From Pogonophryne albipinna (taxonomy: Eukaryota; Chordata; Actinopteri; Perciformes; Artedidraconidae), in the NCBI GenBank assembly GCA_028583405.1, contig CM053258.1, forward strand, positions 5,285,238-5,349,237: 64,000 nt of DNA, read 5' to 3'. Shown here in pieces: positions 33,447 to 42,990 of this stretch (its first letter is position 1; the number at the start of each line of letters is the position of its first letter). The translations under genes were made by a program, and so were the position numbers. The notes under the pieces are model-generated. The model did not search any database and was not told the origin of the DNA. It worked only from the letters and a program-made list of their open reading frames with translations.

Positions 33447-35276
33447 ATATATCTCCAAACTCCTCCTAAATACAGAACATTCACTGTAAGAAACACACCC
33501 CTCTGTAATACAAGTAAACAAAGTTATAAAGCACAGTCATTCTTTCTGCTATGACAAAGAGCGAGACAGCGGGTTTGTTGATGGTCCTCTGGGTAAATGT
33601 CACCTCAGCTGACTGACCTCCATGGGAAAATGGACAGCTCCTTTTTTGGCGGCTGTGTCTGTCCTTATATGGGCAACAGGTTTTTTTTCCCCCTCCAAAC
33701 ATCCAGTTAGCTGCTCTGAGGAATGAGAGCAGTGTCAGAGTCATCAACACCAGACAGACAGCTGAGAGGAAGACATCAATTATATCACAGCTGGCATGGA
33801 GGGAGTGTATGATCTTCTTTCAGACGGATATACAGTATCAGACCCTTTTAATTATGTGATGGATGTCCGTCAGACATGTCTCTTCCGATTTGATGAGCTT
33901 CCTACCTGACCACAGAAAAATAAAGACATGGGGATTGCTGATGGCACGAAAGCCGACACATTGCTTGTTTCTTCAGGATAAAGTCCAGCTAATAAGGAAG
34001 TGGTTTGGTGTCGTAGTGGGTAAGGCAGCACATCTGAGGTTGTCTTTATAAGGCCAGCAAACTACTACAGTTAAAAGGAATTATGTAAAAGAGAAACCTT
34101 TTAGGCTTTTTAGGCTACTCTAAGAAGCAACAAACAACAACTTTGGCAAAGAAGCCGAATTGTCTGCGAAATGATAATGCTAGTGACATTACACTTCTGG
34201 AATTGGACAAAAACAAGTACAATGGTTAACGTTAGACTCCATCGAAATATTGTTAGGGCAATGGCTAACATTAGCGTTTACTTAATCAAAACAACTCAAC
34301 CATATAAGACTAATTAACAATCCTAAGCTTGACATATGGTCGTATAATTTACAAATAATCGTCATTTGAAAAACTCATTGGATCTGCAAAAATCAGGTGG
34401 GTCACACTATTTGGAATTATATAGAAACAAAATTCAAAGGTGAAAAGTGTGCATGCCTGATAGGTTTGGTTGCATCAAGCAATGCTTTCTGGGTAAACTT
34501 TGAATCTATCTTGTGTGTCTGTTTCTCAGACAACCTCTTATCACAAATGAAACTTTCAAACAGATGAACCTAAATACACGTTTCCAACATGGAACCAACC
34601 ATGGAGCTTACTTACCAAACAAACCTGCCTAAAAGACTATCTGTAAAGCAAAAATGTTGTTGTAAGTTGTGCCTTTATGTAATTTCAGAACATATCATGT
34701 TAAAATAAAAAAATGACCCAGACTTTAGACCTGCAGAATGCCAGGAATGCCCACAGAGAGCCGGCCAGCAGAACCACAAAGTGACTATTGTTCAGTCTGG
34801 CTGTGGTCCCAGCTGCTGCCGTCCACACTCCCCATGTTGCTGTGCAACAGACTGCTTCTGCTTAAAATTCAAAGCGCCCCAAGTCTTGATCCCAATTATT
34901 ATTAATTATCACGTCAGCACTAATCACAGACGTGTGAAATCACCATACAAAGCAGACAATTTACACACATTGGTAGCCTCTGAGCACAATGCAACAAACA
35001 CAAAATGAATCGCCCAAGCTTCTCACCACATCTCCTTCTCCTCTAATTTATCACAGTTATTACATGATTGATATTATTAAAAAGGCTAAAGAGACACAAG
35101 ATGTACTTTCTCAAGACTGCTAAACAACAACAACTACAAAATATATCCGTTTATCATTCCTATCCTCCTGACATCTCACAAATTCAGCTTCATTTCACTC
35201 AGGGTCAACAGAATACCTCACATGGAAAACGCTCAGGAATGGAGGCAGCCTAATTTGCGTTCTCTCTGCCTGTCAG
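33447..35276. other. Unassigned DNA
   Basis: No repeat is recognised. The minus frame at 33481-33750 begins with a hydrophobic stretch (MLMTLTLLSFLRAANW) but has no domain. An upstream AT-rich part follows. Confidence 0.4.
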
Positions 35277-35441
35277 GGGCTTTCTCATCTGAAAGCGTTT
35301 AGACAGAACGTGGTGGAAACATCGCTTCCCATCGCTGCTGATGTGCTGGCACTCGTTTCTGCCCTGAGCCGGTTTGTACTTGATCAGCGGCTGGCAGCAG
35401 ACCCTCAGGTCACCTGGAATCTGACCTCTACCACTGCCAAG
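35277..35441 (+). CDS. Candidate host exon, 55 codons, unrecognised
   Basis: A strong acceptor (TTCTCTCTGCCTGTCAG, ending 35276) and a donor (AAG/GTAAAA at 35441/35442) bound exactly 55 codons in one open frame. The residues alternate hydrophobic and charged like helices (HLKAFRQNVVETSLPIAADV, LALVSALSRFVLDQRLAADP), with many G-first codons. The frame stays open upstream to about 35172, beyond what is expected in AT-rich DNA. Both introns would be phase 0. The minus strand is also open, so coding is probable rather than shown. I do not recognise the protein family. Confidence 0.4.
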
Positions 35442-36361
35442 GTAAAATATGATCCTATATTGTGTACTACATAGAATTAAACCATCCTGGGCTTTCTTGT
35501 TATGGGTAAAGCTGCAGCTGAATACAAGGGCATATGGCACACAGGCCACTTTACCAACTTTAAAAAAAATGTATTTTCATAGAGGATGTCTTAAAGCAGG
35601 GGTGGGGAACCTCCGGCCTCCGGGCTGTATACCGTCCGCGAGACCATTTGATACGGCCCTCGAGGTAATTTCTAAACACACGCAAAAAAAAAAAAAATCT
35701 AGACCGCAAAATAATTAAACAAGCGAGTGCCTGTTTTTCCTGGCCAAGGTCAGGGTCCTTGAACACAACACGAGCCTAATCATCGCGTGGTATATGTCTT
35801 GTCTGACAGGGGTGTAGTGCTGACGGAGAGCACCCGAACCCTGCACTTCAGAAATTGTAGTACCCATAACGTACACATGCCGCAGTTTTAGCGTGGCTGT
35901 GTCTTTAGTTGTAAGCCCAGTGGCGATCTTTTCATCTGTCATACTGATCACACAGTCAATAACTGTGTTGTTATTAGCATCTGGTTAGCTAGCTATGCTA
36001 ACGAATATAAGAAGCTTTTTCTACAACCAAAGGCACATCTTTATATCATTATAGTTGTAAAAAAAACAAGAGAATAAAGTAAACAGGTATAAAATACTAT
36101 ATGACAGTAAAAAAAAGTTGTTATTAATAAACAAGAATACAGTTTAAAAGGGGAATGATTTGTAAAATATCCATGAAGAAAAAGAAAATCTGTTTACAGT
36201 TCTGTTTCATATGGATGTTGAGAGATGTATCCATAGATCTCCTAATGTTGCTCTCAAAGTGCACCAGATTGATGCTTTTAACTTCAGCATTTAGAAAAAA
36301 AATGCCCCCGGACCCCCCTAGAAGAGGGTTATGGCTAGAAAGGATCCGTCTTGTGTAAAAC

Positions 36362-36371
36362 TCTCGCGAGA
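36362..36371. promoter_or_regulatory. TCTCGCGAGA motif inside the MULE end
   Basis: The palindromic TCTCGCGAGA is a known vertebrate CpG-island promoter motif (bound by BANP). It lies 2 nt inside the terminal repeat and is followed by a CACGTG E-box at about 36383. A CRE (TGACGTCA, 37922-37929) lies inside the other end. Activity here is not shown. Confidence 0.5.
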
Positions 36372-37021
36372 GTTTGCAAGTCACGTGGCTGAATGTTTAC
36401 GTTTGGCAGGCAGCCTTTCAGTTACGATCGTTAACATCAGTGGGCCACAGCAAATGATGGTGAGATTGAGAAGCTAAACTATCTATTAATTATGTCAATT
36501 ACAGGGAGTGTGATTGTTGAAATAGGGTGTTAGCGGTCTTGCTGTTCAAAGAAGAATGACAACACTGTAGATTTATTTATTTTTTATTCACAGGCAAGTC
36601 AACGTTGTTGCAGTAAAAGTCCGAAGATAGCTCCTGGTGCAATAAAATGTTCCCTTTCAGTGTTTTACTATTATGTCTGATGTTTCTCTATTAATATTGC
36701 TGCTGCATTAAAGGTGGGGTAGGTAAGTTTGAGAAACCGGCTCGAGATACACTTTTTGTTATATTCCATGGAATGCTCTTAACATCCCGATAGCAATGAA
36801 TATATTAAATGCTTTGACAAAAAATCCATGAAAAAATGTCATCTGTGGAAGCCGTAATACTGTAAAAAGTACGACCAATCCGTTTAGATTGGCGCCCTGT
36901 CTGTCAGCCTTCCATCTCGTGCACGCACAAATGTATCTCGTGCCCTCATTGGGCGTGCCGTCATTGGGCGTGCATTGCAGCAGTACTTCAATGACTCCAG
37001 CAACAGGCGGCCACTTTCACC

Positions 37022-37656
37022 ATGGCAGAGTTAGGTTCAACATCGTCTACTGGTGGCAAAAGAAATAATGTAACGGAGCAAATTAGGAACAAAAACAAAG
37101 TGGAAACTAGGAGAATTCAAACCAGAGTCAATATCGGAGTTGCTTTTCAACGATGGCGACTACTGATGGAACACACCTATGGGGGTTATTCCCTATCTTT
37201 ATTCAAGAGCGTGGTATTTAAATTTGAGAGCATACTTTATGTATTTATTTCCCTCAAACCCTGTCCTCGCACTCAAATAGTGCCTGCTTGCACTTTGCTC
37301 TGCTTCTGCTCAAACTGTACGCTTGCACTCAGATATATTGCTGCTTACAGATTTGTTCTGCTCTCAGATTTATTCTGTGCGAGCTCGAAACTTTTGTGCA
37401 ACAATCCTGTCAAAATCCCTCAACCAATAGGAGGCCAGGTGTCCTTGCGGGTGCGTTCGCTTTACTTATTACAGCGTCCCGTAAGGGCGGTTACTCTTTG
37501 GTTTGTCTTTGGTGCGATGACAGGGTTTGAGTGAAGGAAATCAATAAAGTATGCTCTCAAATTTAAATACCACGCTCTTGAATAAAGATAGGGAATAACC
37601 CCCATACACACCGAGTTGAAATCTGACGCCGTGGTCACTCTTTTTCTCTTGGACAG
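37022..37656 (+). pseudogene. First exon of a transposon gene, split by a MITE
   Basis: An ATG in a good context (CACCATGG, a Kozak match) at 37022 opens 52 codons, ending ...TRVNIGVAFQRWRLLMEHT at 37177. A 429-bp insertion follows. After it, from 37613, the same frame continues ELKSDAVVTLFLLD and meets a donor AG/GTAATT at 37657. The motif 'RVNIG.AF.RWR...LK.DA...FLLD' recurs, by recall, in many uncharacterised fish proteins; its function is unknown to me. A nuclear DNA-binding role is only a guess. The insertion makes the exon non-functional. Confidence 0.6.
37178..37606. mobile_element. MITE with ~60-nt perfect inverted ends, innermost
   Basis: It starts TATGGGGGTTATTCC and ends with the exact inverse. 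Identity is perfect for about 60 nt and continues with changes to about 90 nt. CACACC flanks both sides (37172-37177, 37607-37612), a 6-bp duplication. Ends of TAT...ATA with 6-bp duplication fit, as I recall, the IS3EU superfamily. It is non-coding. Confidence 0.85.
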
Positions 37657-38296
37657 GTAATTATCTGTTTTGTATGGTTTACAATTCCCCTGAACTATAT
37701 AGCCAACCTAAGTCATGTGCGCGTTCATGTGTGTTGGAGGAGGTGCTCTGTAAGGAAGTCTGAAGGAAGGGGCGGATTCTTTTCGGCTGTGTACTTTCAA
37801 ATTTTAGTGCACTCGAACCGGTTTCTGAAACTTACCTACCCCACCTTTAATGTGTTGCATGTTACTGCTGTAGATGTGTTTCCGAGCCGCTCCGATTACA
37901 ACGCGAGTTACAACGAGAACGTGACGTCATATTTACACAAGACGGATCCTTTCTAGCCATAACCCTAGAAGAGGTGAGGTCCACCCCCCCACTTAAATCA
38001 TGTTCACATGGATAGCAAACTGAATACATTTGCACACATCTTGTGTCCATATCTTTCTGTTTTGGTGGTCATGCCACAACCGTGTACGTGCATGCATGCA
38101 CGAGTCATGGTTTAGATATCTGGATTAAGAGGTTGCTTTTTCTTTGCACAGCATGAAAGAAAGGCGAAATTAATGGGCTGTGGTTTTTGTTTTTTTAAGC
38201 AGAGGTTGAGTTCAATCATTTGTGCGGCCCTCGGAGGATGTTGTAAAAATTGAAATGGCCCTTGAGAGGAAAAAGGTTCCCCACCCTGTCTTAAAG

Positions 38297-41200
38297 CTTC
38301 AATGCTCTGCTAACAAAACAAGACCTGTTTGTCTCTGATCAACGGCATATTGTTTAACAGCTGTACAAAAAAAAAAGGTCTCCGCTGTATTGTAATGATG
38401 TAAGAAGATGTTCTAGTTGAGATACACAATTTGGTCCCAACTTGAAATATGAAATACTAGACATTTAAAAAAAAGAGTTGTTGTAGCAGGTTTGGATGTG
38501 GTCTTTTGGCTGTATCACTGACATTTGTATCTACAGTATTTTTGGATGTTCAGCATGTGGACTGAATGTCAGATGACATTTTGCAGCTCTTGTCTGCTTG
38601 AAATATAACTTCCTCTGCCAATCATCTCCATGTGTAAGGAAACCAACATTTCCTGTTTATGCTGCTTTACATTGAAATGTGCCACAAACTCACGCACACA
38701 TTTCAATCCTCTAATCATATACTGACAGAAGATAAAGCGTACAAGATGACTAATGGGTTTTACATTAGCAACAGAGGGCAAGCTTAATGTTTTGGCTGCT
38801 CATGATTGTTGGTGCCACATTTCTTCCCTCTTTTGACTTTAAGTGAAAACGTACTTTGCGTTATTTAAATGATAGTGCCACAGGCAATACAATTCCATTT
38901 GGTCAACAAAATGTCCCGTAAATCAGAAAATAAACATTCATATTGTTCTGTGTCTTCTAACAAATGCACACATTTACACAAACAAATAAGCCATGGTATA
39001 TGGAACACATTCAGTCTGTGATTGAGTCAAGTTATTTGATATTGGTCAGAATAAAGAAAGAAGGTATTGGTTCATCCAATACCAAGATAGTTTTTTGCGG
39101 GTATTTGGTCAAAAACGAACTGAAATCATGACCTGATGTTAATTCTAGGTGGAAAGTTAGATGAGCCCCGTTATGAGTGACATCAATGAAAGTGTTACTC
39201 ACTAAACTTCATTGAAAGTATCCTTGAGCTCTACAAACCATGTTTCATAACCCTAACCCTAAACAAATGTGTTATTCACATCCGCATGACTGCATTTCCA
39301 AGAGCAAAAAAATCAGTTTGGAGGCTTTAGAGTTGGCTCAATGCAGGACAGCATCTGCATTGAGCCATTTCAACTCTAAAGCCTCCAAGATGTCTCCATT
39401 GTTTCATATCATATCTAAAACCAAAAATAACTGAAGGAATGCCATCCAGGCAGATATTGTTGAAGTCTGTCTTGTCGTGAACAAAAGGTTATCTCAACAA
39501 ACTACTGAACGCCTACAAAATCCCTTTCCTCGAAACTATCTGAAAAACAACTCAAGTCTCACAAAGCACTTGGTCTCCAGTGTAGATTCCACACAGGTCC
39601 CCATAGAAACTCGTGTTTACTCAATGACGGAGTCCAGTACAATCTAATCATCCCTTCAGAGAGATAGCTTCCAGCATTTACTCAGTGATGTGGAGGGAAG
39701 TCTGCTCCTCCTCTCTCCTAGTGGCTTTGATGTCTCTCTTTCTCCGGGTGAGGAAAACTGTTTTGGTAGCAGCAGTCAGACGGCCTTCTCCATTCCTGCG
39801 AGTGAGACGACTGATCCTTCTTGAATTCATCACGCAAAGTGTGGAAATTCTTCTGACAGTAAGTGGAGCCAAGTTTGGGCCGGAGACGTATGAAATTGGC
39901 TCGTTTCCTTTCTCGTCGACAAATGCTGACAATGTCAAGAGTTTGGACCGAGCCTTTGGCTTGTCAGTGAGTGGGAGCCAAATGCAGCGAGTGGAAACCG
40001 GATTGAACGAGGAAAAAACATCGAGGGTCCCGCCAAATATTGCGTGACAAACATTTGCAAAAAGAGTCCTTTACTTTCTCACGCAGCGGAAACGAGGACA
40101 CGCACAAGAAGAGCGTTTGGAGAAACCAGTGGAAATTCAGTTTGAAGACATACAGAGTGTAATAGCATGAAGAATATTTTGATTAAAAATAATGTGGAAA
40201 GCAAGTAAACAAGCACTCACAAGTACAAGTGCAAATACAAGCCCACAAATTCCAACACACTTCAAAGAATCCAACCTGGACTGCAAATTTCAATCCTACA
40301 GGAGTATTTTAATAAAGGAAATATAGAATTTCAGTAGGTTTCCTAGAACACATTTGGTCAAAAAACCCAAGCCATTTTTTTGTTTGGCAGCATATTTAGA
40401 ATTGTGTAATTTAATCTCGTAATGCTTACATCACGTTGTTGGCTACTAGCCTCAGCTTAATAGTTTAGTCACTACTTGCCAAAGAGCAAAAAAGATAGTT
40501 TCAGGTACAGTATGTACAGAAAGAGACACTGATAAGCGCCTCAAATAATGTGTCCCAAAAGTGTCATTTTGCAAGTTTAAGTACTTTTTGTGACCTCGGC
40601 TCGTACACACTGTTTGTCTGGACGCTCTTATCGGCTGCCTGTGTTGTTTGGCAGTCCTCTCGTCCTGCACACATGCCTTAAATCCTCAGTCCCGCTCAGG
40701 CCACCCACCGCACCGCCAAACAAACCCAACTCTGTGAGGCGGGTAGCAGCGTGGCAGCTTCCTGCTTCTGGCTCCACGCAGCAAACCCACAGCCAATTAA
40801 CTCAGCATGGGGAAATGGATGTGTTTGCTTGGGTTTTCTTTTTAAGTAATGAAGAGTGTGTTCTCCCTGAATGTAAGGATGGATGGTACCTAATGTAAAT
40901 GACTACGTTACAAATGGACTTCCTCAAAAGGAACGGAAGCAGAGTGACTTCTATTATGTATTGGTGGTTGTGTTAATTGTTTAATATCTTCTTTGTGGCG
41001 TCCATGTTGTTTCCACAAGACAATTTTAATGTAATCAACGCACCAAGGTCAGAAGAATGATTTCCCAACTCAGGAAATGGGACCATCTGCAGACCCCATG
41101 ACCTTTGTGCTCTCCGAGTGCCAATCTTGTCTTAAGATGCTTTTCATTCACAATGATCTCAAGAGCCCATTTTAAAATATGATTGTCCTTCATTTCATCT

Positions 41201-42486
41201 CTGTGTGTCATCTCTTTGCTGCTTGGTAGACTTTCACACAGCATCTGTCAGTAATCTAAGGCATCCTTGTCTGGCACAAACGCTGTGAGCCAGTTCACCT
41301 GAGGCTGTTTTTCAGGAGATTGGATCTACCAGATGGAGAAAGTGATGACATGAAGATGCAAGAGATTTTAGTTGGAGGCCTGTGGATGACTGGAAGCACT
41401 GTTGCATAGTGGTTATAAATATTTGCTGTCTTTGAAAATGTTTTTCTAAAGTTATTACATTACAAAGGTTCACCCAGGGACGACTACATGGTGCCAATGG
41501 AGAGCCGAGGCCCAGCATACTGTACTAGTGTAAGCTCAGTACGTTTCTTAGTGTAAATTCCCTTTACAGTATCGCATGTTAATGATTTTGATACATTTAT
41601 ACATTTCTTTTGATTGCAATGCAAGAAAATACAGAGTTTGATTATTGAAATCTTAATAGATAGAAATTAATTATTGCTAGGTTTAATATTTCCTACAGCA
41701 TTTTACTTCTGGACTGTCAATGACAGGCAGGAGAGACACCATATAAGTGTATATCATAAATAATTTAGTCAGAACGTGTCCTTTTTCACACCTTCATCTA
41801 TTGGAGGGAGAGTCTATCAATGGAGAAATGGTGGGTATGCCCATAAGCATTTGTCAACAATTAAAACCTTTCCTATGAACATTTCTGAAGGGGTGTTAGA
41901 GCGTAGTGTTGCTGATACCGGACACAGTTTTGGGGGCAATTGGCAATTACCCCTCATTTCCAAAAGTTTAACCGTCTCATTATCACTTCATAACTGTGTG
42001 ATGGTGGGACTACAAAGTGTGCTGGTTTAGTCATAAAGCAAAAGCTCCATTCAGCAAAAGGCAGCAGAACAGTGGCAAACACAAGAGCCAGATGTGAGGG
42101 CACATCGCGTGGGATCTGCTCAAACAACACACTCTTTTGGAAAGGAAAGGCTAAATAACACATGGTATGTGAGCCTCAAACTAAAATAAGATTGTTCCTC
42201 TCTCCACGGATTGTTTACAACATTGTTAAAGAAAATGTAAATAAAATCCAGCCTGAAAATATGTCTTGATCTTGATATTTAATAATGGGTGTAATAAAGG
42301 GCTTTAGAGAGTTGTGTAATCCTCGGGATATTTACAGCAATGGCATGGTAACAATAAACAAATATATTTATTTTAGTACAGCTTAATCCAATATGAAATA
42401 ACTTTTACGCCTCAATCCAGGTACATGGCTGGCAATTGTGAGTCATTTTTATACTTTAAACAATAAAGTCATGCTTTCCTCTACAG
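38297..42486. other. Unassigned, mostly unique DNA
   Basis: No gene is recognised. A GC-richer block at 39678-40047 is open on both strands without a known domain. Two and a half CCCTAA units at about 39250 are too short to be a telomeric array. The notable structure is the hairpin at 39318-39388. Confidence 0.45.
39318..39388. repeat. Near-perfect 28-bp stem hairpin
   Basis: The left arm TTGGAGGCTTTAGAGTT + GGCTCAATGCA pairs fully with the right arm TGCATTGAGCC + AACTCTAAAGCCTCCAA. The right arm has a single 5-nt bulge (ATTTC), and the loop is 10 nt. Size and shape resemble a microRNA precursor or a very short foldback element. No known microRNA was recognised. Confidence 0.75.
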
Positions 42487-42850
42487 CAGGGGTCTCCAAC
42501 CTTTCTTCATCTGAGAGCTACTTTGAAAAAATGAAAGTGGCCAAGAGCTACTTGCATCACATCGCTTACATTTATTCACATAGCACTCATCAGTTGAATT
42601 AAGCTACTTTTGTACACGTGTGAAATTGCAATACCCAAAGCTTATCAACAATCTTAACTTCACATCAAGGTCCAAGAAAATGACAATTTATCCCATATTA
42701 TTATGGCCGACAGAGTAAATACATCGCCTTAATCACCACCTTACAAGCATCTTATGGCACATGTGTAAAATAAGTGGCATTCCCTCTTTTTTACAGTTAG
42801 TGAGATGACTGGCACTGCATGGAGTCCACCATAGAGGTGTATGCTAGACC
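42487..42850 (+). mobile_element. hAT end fragment
   Basis: CAGGGGTCTCCAACCTTTC followed by ATCTGAGAGCTACTTTGA is the left terminus of a fish hAT group. No matching right end was found, so the length is uncertain. Confidence 0.5.
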
Positions 42851-42854
42851 CACT

Positions 42855-42990
42855 TATGGCGCATTTCCACGACACGGCCTCGCTCGGCATGGCTAGGCCT
42901 CGTTAGGCCTTGTTAGGACTGGCTCACTTTATGGCGCATTCCCATTACAGTTTAGGAACTGGGGTAGTATCTACAGGGTTTGTCTCCACA
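42855..42990. repeat. Short fragment with TTATGGCGCATT direct repeats
   Basis: TTATGGCGCATTTCCA and TTATGGCGCATTCCCA lie about 80 nt apart, with GGCCTCGTTAGGCC-like units between. This is probably part of an old DNA transposon. Confidence 0.4.

Larger units (their letters stand above)
36712..37846 (+). mobile_element. TTAA-target transposon, third layer
   Basis: The ends AGGTGGGGTAGGTAAGTTT and AAACTTACCTACCCCACCT are inverted and contiguous. TTAA lies on both sides (36708-36711, 37847-37850). This is a piggyBac/Kolobok-type insertion. It holds a first-exon-like frame (37022 onward) broken by a 429-bp MITE. Confidence 0.9.
36327..37964. mobile_element. Mutator-like (MULE) element, second layer
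   Basis: 33-nt perfect inverted ends begin GGTTATGGCTAGAAAGGATC at the left and are exactly inverted at the right. CTAGAAGAG flanks both (36318-36326 and 37965-37973), a perfect 9-bp target duplication, the MULE length. Without its own insert it is about 0.5 kb and non-coding. Motifs TCTCGCGAGA and TGACGTCA lie just inside the two ends. Confidence 0.85.
35597..38288. mobile_element. hAT element, outer layer of a four-deep nest
   Basis: The ends CAGGGGTGGGGAACC and GGTTCCCCACCCTG are inverted with one indel. TCTTAAAG lies directly outside both (35589-35596 and 38289-38296), a perfect 8-bp duplication. Sub-terminal 'cggcctc/ggccct' blocks fit the fish hAT group whose transposase has an N-terminal zinc finger. 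A degraded minus frame at 35715-35951 was not identified with confidence. Without the inserts the element would be about 1.05 kb. Confidence 0.9.

Noticed and set aside
33481..33750. Secreted peptide-like frame with a signal-like start
   Set aside because: Only the first ~16 residues look like a signal. There is no cleavage context, splice support or known family.
38087..38102. 16-bp palindrome CGTGCATGCATGCACG
   Set aside because: A short GCATGC-type self-complementary run; such repeats are frequent and no function is suggested by context.
39248..39264. CCCTAA repeat resembling telomere sequence
   Set aside because: Only about two and a half units; far too short for an interstitial telomeric array.
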